Below are positions 44,691 to 53,263 of a stretch of 64,000 bases of DNA, one piece after another. Source of the DNA: Nostoc sp. UHCC 0302 (GTDB lineage Bacteria > Cyanobacteriota > Cyanobacteriia > Cyanobacteriales > Nostocaceae). The stretch spans positions 1,056,501 to 1,120,500 of the forward strand of contig NZ_CP151099.1 in assembly GCF_038096175.1 (NCBI RefSeq), in the 5' to 3' direction. Below the pieces are notes generated by a model. That model worked only from the letters and a program-made list of their open reading frames with translations. It did no database searches and was not told the origin of the DNA. How positions within the stretch are numbered: position 1 is the first letter of the stretch; the number at the start of each line of letters is the position of its first letter. Both the position numbers and the translations under genes were made by a program.

Positions 44691-45812
44691 ATGACACTAG
44701 GCTTTTCTATACAAAAACTAGAAAATGGCTCTAACTATTTGAGTTCTTCAGATATTCAAAATTTTTGTCAACTCAAGTCTGAGCAGCTAACTAGTCAAGA
44801 TCCAATTTTTTTCGCTCGGATTGTCTATAATGATTGCTTATTCAAAGCTCATCAGGAAGTTATAAATTATAGTCAATATCAAACTCCTTTTTCCCAAAAA
44901 ATTTTAGCTTATTTGCGGTCAGAAGCATGGCTTATAGATTTTCCACCTGCTTTTACTTTACATGAATTTAGACTTAAGGACTTTTCATATATTTGTTATA
45001 TTTGCCCCATAGGCTATAGAAATCAAAAACCTGAATACATTCAAATTATTACTCATGAACCTCTCTCAGAGAGTTTGCAATTATACATAAAACGCTCTGC
45101 CATACTCCTGAGCAAGTATGTAGATATTTACTTAGACTACAAAAGACAAAAAACTGAAATTCAACTACTGGAAGATATTCTGCATCGAGTAGGTCATCAA
45201 TTGCGTAACTCTCTAGGACTTATAGGATTGTATGCACATAATTTATACTTAGGGTTAAAGGATAGTCCTTGGAAAGAGCAAGCAACAATTATCGGCGAAA
45301 GCATACAAGATTTAGATACTAATTTAAATGAGCTGATTGATTGTGGACAAAGTGCAAAATTAAGAGTAACATCTCAAAATTTAAGAAGTTTGGTAGTTGA
45401 AAGTATCACAAATTTACAACCTTTAATTAATCAAAAACAGCTTAAAATATCGATTCCAGATACATCGACAGTACTGAAGATAGACAGATTACAAATAAAA
45501 CAAGTTTTTGACAATATCCTCAGTAATGCTGTTCATTTCAGTCCTAATTCAGGAACTATTACCTGTAATTGGCAAATTTTTCAAGATGAAGTTTTAATTA
45601 AAATCTCAGATCAAGGAAAAGGACTATCTCAAGAGGATTTACAGAAAGTATTCACCCCATTTTATTCCCGACGTAAAGGAGGTACAGGACTGGGTTTAAC
45701 TATCGCTAAAAAAATTATTTTGGATCATCAAGGAAGTATCTGGGCGCAAGTTTTGTCAGAACGGGGAGCGCAATTTTCTATAATTCTGCCTCGACCAAGG
45801 AATAATTTATAA
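44691..45812 (+). CDS. Sensor histidine kinase (soluble)
   Basis: A 373-aa kinase counted from the ATG at 44691; TTG at 44670 and GTG at 44679 are in-frame alternatives. The N-terminal 150 residues form an unassigned sensor domain with no transmembrane helix. The H box is LHRVGHQLRNSLGLIGLYAH with His169. The ATP-binding domain has the N box QVFDNILSNAVHFSP, G1 DQGKGLS, F box FTPFYS and G2 GGTGLGLTIAKKI, all intact. The response regulator follows eight bases downstream. Its placement between the two eCIS blocks suggests it controls their expression, as an inference. Confidence 0.9.
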   Translation: MTLGFSIQKLENGSNYLSSSDIQNFCQLKSEQLTSQDPIFFARIVYNDCLFKAHQEVINYSQYQTPFSQKILAYLRSEAWLIDFPPAFTLHEFRLKDFSYICYICPIGYRNQKPEYIQIITHEPLSESLQLYIKRSAILLSKYVDIYLDYKRQKTEIQLLEDILHRVGHQLRNSLGLIGLYAHNLYLGLKDSPWKEQATIIGESIQDLDTNLNELIDCGQSAKLRVTSQNLRSLVVESITNLQPLINQKQLKISIPDTSTVLKIDRLQIKQVFDNILSNAVHFSPNSGTITCNWQIFQDEVLIKISDQGKGLSQEDLQKVFTPFYSRRKGGTGLGLTIAKKIILDHQGSIWAQVLSERGAQFSIILPRPRNNL

Positions 45813-45820
45813 TTAAAAAG

Positions 45821-46501
45821 ATGATTCATGAACAAAAAAAACTTTCAGTTTTGCTAGTGGATGACGAGGAACGGTTCCGCCAAGGGATACGTACTCTCCT
45901 CAACTTTTATAGTATTAGTTCTACATTACCTATAGAAATTGTGGGTGATGCAGATACTGTAGAGCAAGTTTTAAAGTTGACAGCCCAGAAATCTCCAGAT
46001 TTAATTTTGCTAGACTTGCAATTGTCCGGGTGTGATGGAATTACAGTTTTAGTACGTCTTAAAGAAGCTTCTTATAGTGGTAAAGTTTTAGTATTATCTG
46101 GTCACCAAGAAGACGATTGGATTTTTAGAGCGATGCAAGCAGGAGCTGCGGGTTATGTGTTTAAAAATCGTTTAGCAACTCAATTAGGTGAAGCTATTGA
46201 CACTGTAATTAGGTCTGAAGTTTATCTACCTTCGGAAGTTGCTAGCCGTTTTTTCAGGTTTTTTCAGGCTTATTCAGACTCTGCTATCAGAGCCTGTCAT
46301 CAGTTACATTTAACCGAAAGAGAGCAAGAAGTTTTATATTGGTTAACTCAAGGTGCTTCTAATGAAGAAATTTCTAAGCATTTATATGTAACAGTAGCTA
46401 CTGTTAAGGCTCATCTGACAAGTATTTTTGAAAAATTGAAGGTTACTAGCCGAACTCAAGCTATTGTAGCTGCTATCAAGTTAGGATTAGTTAAAGCTTG
46501 A
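45821..46501 (+). CDS. NarL/FixJ-type response regulator
   Basis: A 226-aa two-domain regulator. The receiver (about 8-140) has the acidic pair Asp14/Asp15 (LLVDDEERFR), phospho-acceptor Asp65 (LILLDLQLSG), and the conserved Lys in GYVFKNRLA. The C-terminal LuxR-type helix-turn-helix (about 160-222) reads LTEREQEVLYWLTQGASNEE and KLKVTSRTQAIVAAI. It pairs with the kinase directly upstream. DNA-binding targets are unknown; the divergent eCIS promoters on both sides are candidates. Confidence 0.93.
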   Translation: MIHEQKKLSVLLVDDEERFRQGIRTLLNFYSISSTLPIEIVGDADTVEQVLKLTAQKSPDLILLDLQLSGCDGITVLVRLKEASYSGKVLVLSGHQEDDWIFRAMQAGAAGYVFKNRLATQLGEAIDTVIRSEVYLPSEVASRFFRFFQAYSDSAIRACHQLHLTEREQEVLYWLTQGASNEEISKHLYVTVATVKAHLTSIFEKLKVTSRTQAIVAAIKLGLVKA

Positions 46502-46543
46502 TAACTTCAGAAGCGATAGACGCAATCCTCGAAACCTTTGTAT

Positions 46544-48682
46544 ATGCCTTCATTTGAATCTTTTTATAAAGAATATCCTTGCTCATATAATGCTCCTTTA
46601 AGTTGTGATCGCCCTTTTCAAACGGCCCAGCAAATCAAAGGCGCTAAATTTTGTTTGGAATGCGGTTTTCCTGCAACTTTACCCCAGGAAGCTGAGATTA
46701 AAGGAAATCAAGGTACTTACCAGGTGGGTAGTTTTTTAGGAATGCGAGGTTTAGGGCGCTTATACTCAGGTATCCAAGTTAAAGATAAGCATCCTGTAAT
46801 TATTAAAGAATACTTGTTACCAAATCGTAGTTTTAATGAAAGCGAAACTCTCAAGCGTAAAGATAGTTTTAAACGCGTTGGAGGAGTGAGTTTAGCAGAT
46901 AGTAGAATTCAAAACTTTCGTCTTGCAAACACTTGGGAAGCGATCGCTGATGAGAAAGGAGAACGCTGTTATTTAATTACTAAAGAAATAGGAGCATCCC
47001 AGACTTTAGGTAAATATCTTATAGAAAAAGGAGCAATGACGGCTGCTGAGGTACGTGAGGTACTAAATCAAGCTCTACAAACTCTACAGTTTCTCCACAC
47101 CCAAAAACTGCGGTTTCCCTCGAACCAAATACAGCAAGGCTTAGCTCATGGTAATATCAATTTAGATAGTACTTTAATTCAATTAGAAAATAATCAAAAA
47201 TTTTATATATTCTTTTGTGATTTAGCTGTCTGGGAAAATTTATTTATTCCACCTAGTATTGCTCAACCTGCACCTGCTACGCCTGAACAAGACTTAGAGT
47301 CATTAGGATTAGTAGCTTTTTATTTATGGGTAGGACGGACAACAAATTATTCGTCTAACCAACCACTTGATTATAGAGATAATCAACAATGGCCAGATAC
47401 TGATAGTCACTTAAAACAGTTTATTTATCGCTTAATTGGTCTAAGTACTCCTTTTGAGAATGCTGAAGTTGCTCGTCAAGCACTGTTACAGCTTCCTAAA
47501 GAAGGCGATGTAAATAGTTCCAGGAGCTTGTCTACTACTAAAGAAACAGCAAAACGTTTCCCAACACCCTTAATTTTGTTAGGAATTCTAGCTTTGCTAT
47601 TATTAGGAGGGGGAATCTTATATTATTTTTGGCCTTGGAAGAAATCACCTGATAACCAATTATTAATTTGGTCTGGACTTGTACGGACTTTTTCAGAAGT
47701 GGATAATGTCCCTCCTGGAAAGTATATTTATACAGGAGAAAAAGATAGTACATGGAGTTTCATATTAACCCAGTCAGTAGACAACAGTAGCTTAAAAGAT
47801 GTATTTAATAACCCAAAACCAGATGCAAAAGCAACATTTAACTATGCAACTGTTATTTCATCAGATATAAATAACCCTATTAAAAGTATAGAAGAAGTAC
47901 AAGCAGGTAAAAAAGACTTTGCAATTACCAGTTTGGCAGAGAGTATCACAGGTAAACTTGATAAAAAACAAGTTGCTTATGATGGACTATTTGTTTTTGT
48001 AGCTTTTGATAAAACAGATTCAAACCTTGCTAATGCACTAGGAGGCAAAATTACTATTGACCAATTGCGTAAAATTTTTACAGGCAAAATTACCAATTGG
48101 CAGCAAATTAATCCCAAACTGCCAAATCTTACTGTTAGGCCTTTTGCCCCAATAGAACCTGAAGCAATACAGAAATTTCAACAAATAGTTCTCAAAAACG
48201 ATCCTCAAGACAAAGCTTTATTTGAAGCCAAAGTCCAGAGAATTGAAACAAGCCAAACCCAGGTACGGATACGCAAAGAGAGTGAAGCTCTAAATGGGCA
48301 ACCTCTTGGCATTATCAGCTTTGGGATTCTCAGTAAAACTTGGGCGCAGTGTGCGGGCTATCCATTAGCGATAATTGATGGCGGTAAGCCAGCGAATCAG
48401 CCTCTGTTTCAACGGCGTGAGCGCCGCCCAATAACTACGTCAGATGACTTGTGTCAGCATGACGACTATTTTTTTGATGTTACAACTTTTCAGAGCTACC
48501 CCTTGGGATACCCTACATTTGTAGTGTACCCTAAAGACAATAACCGCCCGTCAGGTGGTTCTACATTTGCTGAGATGCTAACTACTCGTCAGGGTCAGTG
48601 TTTACTTAGTAAAGTAGGTCTTGTAGCTTTACAACCTATGCCTGATGATATAAATTCCTATGCCTGCAAATCGGTGCCCTAA
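46544..48682 (+). CDS. Zinc-ribbon pseudokinase fused through a TM helix to a PstS-like binding domain
   Basis: A 712-aa fusion counted from the ATG at 46544. Residues about 12-48 have four cysteines in a zinc-ribbon-like arrangement (ending FCLECGF). Residues about 58-320 have a protein-kinase fold (YQVGSFLGMRGLGRLYSG, VIIKEYLLP). The catalytic loop is LAHGNINLDSTLI in place of HRD, and DFG is replaced by CDLAVW, so phosphotransfer is unlikely. A TM helix (about 343-366, LILLGILALLLLGGGILYYF) leads to an extracytoplasmic PBP-like domain (KIFTGKITNWQQINP, LTVRPFAPIEPEAIQKFQ) like phosphate-binding PstS. It lies in the eCIS signalling cluster. Confidence 0.8.
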   Translation: MPSFESFYKEYPCSYNAPLSCDRPFQTAQQIKGAKFCLECGFPATLPQEAEIKGNQGTYQVGSFLGMRGLGRLYSGIQVKDKHPVIIKEYLLPNRSFNESETLKRKDSFKRVGGVSLADSRIQNFRLANTWEAIADEKGERCYLITKEIGASQTLGKYLIEKGAMTAAEVREVLNQALQTLQFLHTQKLRFPSNQIQQGLAHGNINLDSTLIQLENNQKFYIFFCDLAVWENLFIPPSIAQPAPATPEQDLESLGLVAFYLWVGRTTNYSSNQPLDYRDNQQWPDTDSHLKQFIYRLIGLSTPFENAEVARQALLQLPKEGDVNSSRSLSTTKETAKRFPTPLILLGILALLLLGGGILYYFWPWKKSPDNQLLIWSGLVRTFSEVDNVPPGKYIYTGEKDSTWSFILTQSVDNSSLKDVFNNPKPDAKATFNYATVISSDINNPIKSIEEVQAGKKDFAITSLAESITGKLDKKQVAYDGLFVFVAFDKTDSNLANALGGKITIDQLRKIFTGKITNWQQINPKLPNLTVRPFAPIEPEAIQKFQQIVLKNDPQDKALFEAKVQRIETSQTQVRIRKESEALNGQPLGIISFGILSKTWAQCAGYPLAIIDGGKPANQPLFQRRERRPITTSDDLCQHDDYFFDVTTFQSYPLGYPTFVVYPKDNNRPSGGSTFAEMLTTRQGQCLLSKVGLVALQPMPDDINSYACKSVP

Positions 48683-49286
48683 TCCAAATTGCGAATATTT
48701 TAACCGCGCCCTGCCCAACAATGCTAAGGTTTGCCCTTGGTGTTCCACTCCTGTGGGTAATGTAGTTACTCCAACCCCACAACCTAGTCAACAACAAAAT
48801 AATTCACAACCACAACCTATTGAGCAACCTCCACGACCAGTAACAGACCAGCCTAGCTATCATCCTCCCCAACCTCCCGTTGATTATTCAACAGTTTATC
48901 AAGAGCGGGCTGTACAACCACCAATACCGCCTGTTTATAACCCGCCACCCCCAAGATTGCCTGTTTTAAAGCTGATTCATACTACAGGGAGGGAATTTCG
49001 CTTGCTAGGAGAAGGAGGTTTTATTGGTCGCCGCAGTCAAAGTACAACAATTGCGCCAGAAATTGACTTAGCTGGCATACCTAATGAGGGGGTAGTTTCT
49101 CGTCGTCATGCGCGAGTCGATTGGGACTGGACGCAAAATTCGTACATCATTGTAGATATGAGTACAAATGGTATTTTTTTAAACGGGAATCTTTTAACTC
49201 CTGGTGTACAGTATCGCTTGCTGAATGGAGATGTATTGCGATTTGGTCAGGATAATTTAGTTAATTTTACGACATATATAATGTAG
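48660..49286 (+). CDS. Zinc-ribbon, proline-rich, FHA-domain protein
   Basis: A 208-aa protein. Residues 5-32 are a zinc ribbon with four cysteines (CPNPNCEYF and CPWCSTP). Residues about 40-100 are Pro/Gln-rich and unstructured. Residues about 108-208 are an FHA domain (GEGGFIGRRSQSTT, VVSRRHARVDW, VDMSTNGIFLNG) that binds phosphothreonine peptides. The gene overlaps the pseudokinase gene by 23 bases, so the two are translationally coupled. It probably docks phosphorylated partners made by a Ser/Thr kinase such as the CHASE2 kinase nearby. Confidence 0.85.
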   Translation: MPANRCPNPNCEYFNRALPNNAKVCPWCSTPVGNVVTPTPQPSQQQNNSQPQPIEQPPRPVTDQPSYHPPQPPVDYSTVYQERAVQPPIPPVYNPPPPRLPVLKLIHTTGREFRLLGEGGFIGRRSQSTTIAPEIDLAGIPNEGVVSRRHARVDWDWTQNSYIIVDMSTNGIFLNGNLLTPGVQYRLLNGDVLRFGQDNLVNFTTYIM

Positions 49287-49375
49287 CATTAGTAGCTAAT
49301 TTAACAAATGTAACACTTAAGTGGGTAGTTGGTGATTTGATCAACTACCCTTCAATTTGAGTATAGGTGCGCTGT

Positions 49376-49425
49376 TTGAAGCGTCTCTACAATGGTTTAC
49401 CTGTCACATTCTTTTTTCAAAATGA
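49376..49425. repeat. Degenerate fragment of the 103-bp MITE family (reverse orientation)
   Basis: The segment GCGTCTCTACAATGG followed by CTGTCACATTCTTTTTTC is the reverse complement of the left half of the repeats at 14925 and 33385 (GAAAAAAGAATGTGACA.. and GTAGAGACGC). The rest of 49287-49685 shows nothing else recognisable. Confidence 0.5.
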
Positions 49426-49685
49426 AATTACTTCAAAAATACCACCATCCTTAGGAGAGGGGATAAAAATTTGCCTCTATTTTTGTCTGATCTCATCTGG
49501 GTTAAGATCAGCGATCGCTTCAGATTGTTCTAAAACAAGCGTACCGATTGAGCGATCGCGCTTCGCCTAGAGATAAAGGTGAGGTTACGCCATCATACAA
49601 GTCATATTGCGATCTCATTAAATTGCTAATTCTTCCTCCCGTTGCTGATAATAGTTTTAGAGCTCATTATTCAAGAGGTCTGATT

Positions 49686-50312
49686 GTGGTCTTTGCTCAA
49701 AGCAGTCCCCCAGATGTAATAACAACTCGCCTCACATTAGACGAGTATCGGGCTATGGAAGAAACCAACCCAGAACGCCATGAATACCGCAACGGAGAGA
49801 TTATTACTATGTCGGGAGGTTCGGAAGCCCACAGTGCGTAGACGCGAAGCGGCTTGTCGTGAGACATCGCTAGCAACTTATTAATAACTATAGGGTTTTT
49901 GCTGAGAGACACCGATTTTCGTTTGTATAACAGCGACTTGCGAGTTTGGATTCCTGAATATCAGTGTGGTACTTATACCGATTTGATGGTTGTTAATGGC
50001 AAACCAGAATTCAATGGCAATCGCAATGATGAAATTCTCAATCCTTTACTGATTGTCGAAGTTCTATCGCCCTCTACCGAAGCCTACGATAGAGGCGAAA
50101 AGTTCAGAAAATATCGCTCTATTGCCAGCTTTTGTGAATATCTGCTTGTGAGCCAAACTGAACCCTACATTGAGCAGTATTACAACCAGGATAGTAACAG
50201 TAATGATCGCTGGCTGTGGCAAGTTCACTCTAACCTTGACCGGGTGATCGTTCTGCACAGCTTAAACATAGAAATTCCCCTGACTGAAATCTATCGTCGC
50301 ATTAATTTTTAA
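49686..50312 (+). pseudogene. Uma2 endonuclease gene broken by a 27-bp palindrome
   Basis: From the GTG at 49686 the frame reads VFAQSSPPDVITTRLTLDEY, EYRNGEIITMSGGSEAHSA, then TAG. Removing 27 bases (49839-49865) restores HSAIASNLLITIGFLLRDTD and a full Uma2 protein: YTDLMVVNGKPEF, NPLLIVEVLSPSTEAYDRGE, KFRKYRSIASFCEYLLV. The insert is a multiple of three but brings TAG and TGA in frame. The catalytic residues are all after the stops. The downstream part (from about 49899) could start independently but would lack the N-terminal third. Confidence 0.85.
49839..49865. repeat. 27-bp palindrome inserted inside a HIP1 octamer
   Basis: The flanks GTGCG and ATCGCTAGC join to GCGATCGC when the 27 bases TAGACGCGAAGCGGCTTGTC plus GTGAGAC are removed. 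The insert thus split a HIP1 site. It belongs to the same palindrome family as the longer repeats at 1226-1330 and 39527-39600 (GCGTAGCGTCTC-type motifs). Confidence 0.75.
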
Positions 50313-50318
50313 GAGTGG

Positions 50319-50531
50319 CTAACTCTCTGACAAGAATACCAAGTGAGCCGAGAAATGGCGCATTACACGCACGTTTTTGCCCCTTACAAGAGTGGCGATC
50401 GCTTCGTAAAGTTCTACAATCGCTGCTTTGTTCAAAGAATCTGTCAACAACAGCACCTCCTGAACAAAAAATTGTTTCCATTGTAGCGTCTGAGCGATCG
50501 CATTTTTGGTGAGAATGGAGAGATTGATCAC
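50319..50531 (-). CDS. Small hypothetical protein (uncertain)
   Basis: A 70-codon frame with a GTG start (INLSILTKNAIAQTLQWKQF, then DSLNKAAIVELYEAIATLVR). The predicted helices look protein-like and a HIP1 site lies in frame. No family is recognised. It could be a decayed gene end. Confidence 0.25.
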   Translation of the reverse strand: MINLSILTKNAIAQTLQWKQFFVQEVLLLTDSLNKAAIVELYEAIATLVRGKNVRVMRHFSAHLVFLSES

Positions 50532-50648
50532 CGCGAATCAATATGTGCTGTAGCCCAGTAACGCTAGTAGGGTGCGTTAGATGTTTGTATGTGGATATTT
50601 GACAAGAGATTTGGTGGTTTACGCCACAGGACATCGAATGATTGGTTC

Positions 50649-50672
50649 GGTGCGTTACTTCGTTAACGCACC
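50649..50672. repeat. GGTGCGTTA/TAACGCACC hairpin repeat
   Basis: A perfect 9-bp stem with a 6-base loop CTTCGT. The same motif (GGGTGCGTTA, GCGTTAACACACCC) recurs at about 50572-50584 and 33549-33590. It lies just downstream of the DUF4157 gene end and may act as its transcript terminator. Confidence 0.5.
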
Positions 50673-50750
50673 ATACAAGATTAGGCGATCGCACTGAACA
50701 TGGTCTATAGCTGTATTCCATTAACATAATCGTAAAATGGCAAACAATTA

Positions 50751-52232
50751 TTAATCCATCTTTGCCGATAGAGTATCTAGATATACAAGCTTTGTTTGTT
50801 TTCCTTCTATTTCGTATGTGAACACTTGGAATGTCTGTTGGTTGAGCTTTTTGCCCATAGTATTAACCAATCTTTGAAAGTCGGATTTCGCTGCGCTCCA
50901 TTGTTTCGGTCCGCTCATGCCACCGCCGGCTTTGTACATGAGTCCTGCTACTGAATTGGCAGAGAACCCTAGAGTCTGTACTTCATTGTTCTCCAAAGCA
51001 TTGGCACTTTTCTCCTGGTTTTGTTTGAGTTTTTTCAAAAGGTCTTCTATTTCAGAAATTGCTTTATCTTGCTCAACCAGCTTTGTATCTGGCTGTAGGT
51101 TCCCACTAAAAGCATCTTTCTCATGGAACCCAATATATGAATCTCCTACCTGCGATGGGTCGACAAGAACTGCCATGTATCTAGCCATTGTCGTTACTTC
51201 TGGTCCCATCTTGAAGTAATTTGGTAGTAAATCTTTATGCGTGAGCGACCACTTCCTAAGACCACTGTGATTCCCTCGTTTAGCCATCTCTAGCGCTTCT
51301 TCAACTGTAGCCTCCAAATGATCAAATTCTTTTTCTGCGTGCTGCTTTTGCATGGTTCTAATTAATAAACCCCCAGTATTGAATTTGTTTATTATTTCCT
51401 GCGCTACTGATGGGATGCCGACTTCTCCTCCCCCCGTCTCTTCGTCTGGTCTACGTTGTATTATTTGTCGCTGTACTTTTCCTCCTAATAGTTGCGCCGT
51501 TTGCCCCCCATTTTGCTGCACCACATGGGTCAACTCATGGGCGATCAACTCCTGCCCCTCCCGACTCCCCGGCTGATACGCCCCCTGCCTAAAGAACACA
51601 TTTTGTCCGGTCGTGAAAGCCCGCGCCTGAATTGACTGATTCAACTGGTCAGATTGACCATCCGTGTGAACCTTCACCCCACTGAAATCTGCGCCCAATG
51701 CCTGTTCCATCGGTTCGCGGATGTTGTCTGCCATCGGCTGTCCACCACCCCTTGCTTGGTTAATCGACGCTTCCAGGTCTGGCGCATCTGCCATAAGAGC
51801 CTTGGCCCGACGCTGCACCATCGGCTTCATTTGTAATTCTTCCTCATCCTTTGGTGCTGACTGTCGTTGCAGTCTGCTATTATTCAGAGTTTTCATTTGC
51901 AACTCATCTTCTGACTCTGGCAATGCTTCTCGCTGGATAGACTGGGGATTTACAGGCTGCGCTATTCTTTGCATTACCTGCCGTGCTACGCTATCAGCTT
52001 CCTCTTCAAATTTATCCCCAGGTTGGCTAATTGAGAGTTTTGCTTGGGGACGAAGCACGGGTATTCGACTAATGTCGTGAGTTGGAGGTTTATTTTGTGC
52101 TTGTACCTCAGTAGTTGTTTGAGGTGAATCAGAAGAGGAGTTTAAACCAAAACCGCGTGTTGATTGTTTAAGAGATGGTATTGAAGAGGAACCAGTACTT
52201 GCTTTTTTGGCTTGGCCTATACGTTCTCTCAT
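50751..52232 (-). CDS. DUF4157 (eCIS core domain) protein, putative injected effector
   Basis: A 493-aa protein starting at the ATG with a CAGGAGAAC box (an upstream ATG at 52292 is less likely). Residues about 75-130 are a disordered Gln/Glu-rich leader. Residues about 165-250 are the DUF4157 domain: MEQALGADFSGVKVHTDGQS, ARAFTTGQNVFFRQGAYQPG, and the zinc-protease-like HELTHVVQQNGG (HExxH). DUF4157 marks many proteins loaded or delivered by eCIS. The C-terminal 230 residues (HAEKEFDHLEATVEEALEMA.. to KLVYLDTLSAKMD) match nothing known to the annotator and may be a new toxin or cargo domain. It is divergent from the plus-strand eCIS block. Confidence 0.85.
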   Translation of the reverse strand: MRERIGQAKKASTGSSSIPSLKQSTRGFGLNSSSDSPQTTTEVQAQNKPPTHDISRIPVLRPQAKLSISQPGDKFEEEADSVARQVMQRIAQPVNPQSIQREALPESEDELQMKTLNNSRLQRQSAPKDEEELQMKPMVQRRAKALMADAPDLEASINQARGGGQPMADNIREPMEQALGADFSGVKVHTDGQSDQLNQSIQARAFTTGQNVFFRQGAYQPGSREGQELIAHELTHVVQQNGGQTAQLLGGKVQRQIIQRRPDEETGGGEVGIPSVAQEIINKFNTGGLLIRTMQKQHAEKEFDHLEATVEEALEMAKRGNHSGLRKWSLTHKDLLPNYFKMGPEVTTMARYMAVLVDPSQVGDSYIGFHEKDAFSGNLQPDTKLVEQDKAISEIEDLLKKLKQNQEKSANALENNEVQTLGFSANSVAGLMYKAGGGMSGPKQWSAAKSDFQRLVNTMGKKLNQQTFQVFTYEIEGKQTKLVYLDTLSAKMD

Positions 52233-52437
52233 TTTGTTCTCCTGATGCTCAAGCAGTTGATGGGTGAATACCTTGCTGGTGCAAATATGCAAAATATGCT
52301 AGTAGCATATCGCGATCGCACTTTTAACACAATTCATCAAAAGTCTAAATCAAGACAAGGACGAAGTTCGACTTTTGGCTACTTTTGATTCTGTTGCAGT
52401 ACCTCTAACCTTAATTTTAGGAGAAATTTTTTCATGT

Positions 52438-52677
52438 ATGAACTCAAAACAGCAACAAACTTTTTTCACGTTCAATGGAGATGTTGGTGGTACTGCTGGC
52501 TACGCAGATGTTTCAGCGTCATCTGATGCTAGCAAAGTTGCTAAAGCTGCTAGTAAATGCCTCAACGACTCACTACTTTTAAACCAACTCACAGAGCGTG
52601 TGTATAAACTTTTGCTAGAAGACTTGCGATCGCAGCAGGAAAGGACAAGTAATTATAGTTCCCAAAGGTGGTTGTAA
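52438..52677 (+). CDS. Small protein opening the plus-strand eCIS block
   Basis: A 79-aa protein counted from ATG 52438 (the frame is open further upstream; TTAGGAG lies at 52416-52423). It contains a Gly/Ala stretch (FNGDVGGTAGYADVSASSDA) and a C-terminal helix (NQLTERVYKLLLEDLRSQQE). The stop overlaps the ATG of the next tube gene (TAATG), so the two are coupled. The late helix resembles short helical tags found on other eCIS proteins such as the 1685-aa protein, but this is weak. Function unknown. Confidence 0.55.
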   Translation: MNSKQQQTFFTFNGDVGGTAGYADVSASSDASKVAKAASKCLNDSLLLNQLTERVYKLLLEDLRSQQERTSNYSSQRWL

Positions 52678-53240
52678 TGGTTGGAAATTTCATCGGAAGA
52701 GCAGGAGATGCAATAGGTATTCCTAACAGCCTTGCTAAAGGCGACGTTGATCACGAATTAAATTATGTCACTACTAATCGTTTTTACATAGAAATAGACA
52801 GTTCTATTGCTGCATCTTTCACTGAATGTTCAGGATTAAGTGTTCAAATTCAGAAAAATGTTTTTCACGAAGGTGGTGTCAACGACCAGCAAAGAATTTA
52901 TTTAGGTCATACAGAATTTGAAGACATAACTCTTAAACGTGGGTTTACCGATCATCCAGGTTTTTGGAACTGGATGAATACAGTTTTTAATGAAGAAGAG
53001 AAAACATCTCGACGCAATGTCAATATTTTGATTTTCAATCAAGCTGGTGAAACGATGATGAGTTGGACTTTAATTGGTGCTATTCCTATAGCGTGGAAAA
53101 CACCTGCATTACAAGCAGATGGAAATGCAGTTGCTATTGAAGAATTAACTTTGGCTTATGAAGGTTTACAAGTTGCTAGAGAGACAGGAGGAGGCAATTC
53201 TGTAGAACGAGATGAAACAGGATATTTCCCTTCTAGTTAA
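52677..53240 (+). CDS. Contractile injection system tube protein (gp19-like), third type
   Basis: A 187-aa gp19-family protein starting at the coupled ATG. It reads TTNRFYIEIDSSIAASFTEC, SGLSVQIQKNVFHEGGVNDQ and TEFEDITLKRGFTDHPGFWN, then ILIFNQAGETMMSWTLIGAI. This is the classical F.V.I.G....F.EV.GL pattern of Pvc1/Pvc5-type tube proteins. It is separate from the two tube proteins of the minus-strand block. Its position before spike and baseplate genes suggests the tube initiator (Pvc5-like) that contacts the spike hub. Confidence 0.9.
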   Translation: MVGNFIGRAGDAIGIPNSLAKGDVDHELNYVTTNRFYIEIDSSIAASFTECSGLSVQIQKNVFHEGGVNDQQRIYLGHTEFEDITLKRGFTDHPGFWNWMNTVFNEEEKTSRRNVNILIFNQAGETMMSWTLIGAIPIAWKTPALQADGNAVAIEELTLAYEGLQVARETGGGNSVERDETGYFPSS

Positions 53241-53263
53241 TTGGCTATTTTTCAAATATAACT

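Noticed and set aside
50302-50727. 141-codon minus-strand frame
   Set aside because: Rich in Cys/His/Ser with no pattern, covering a repeat-rich region; an overlapping frame (50319-50531) looks slightly more protein-like and is listed at low confidence.
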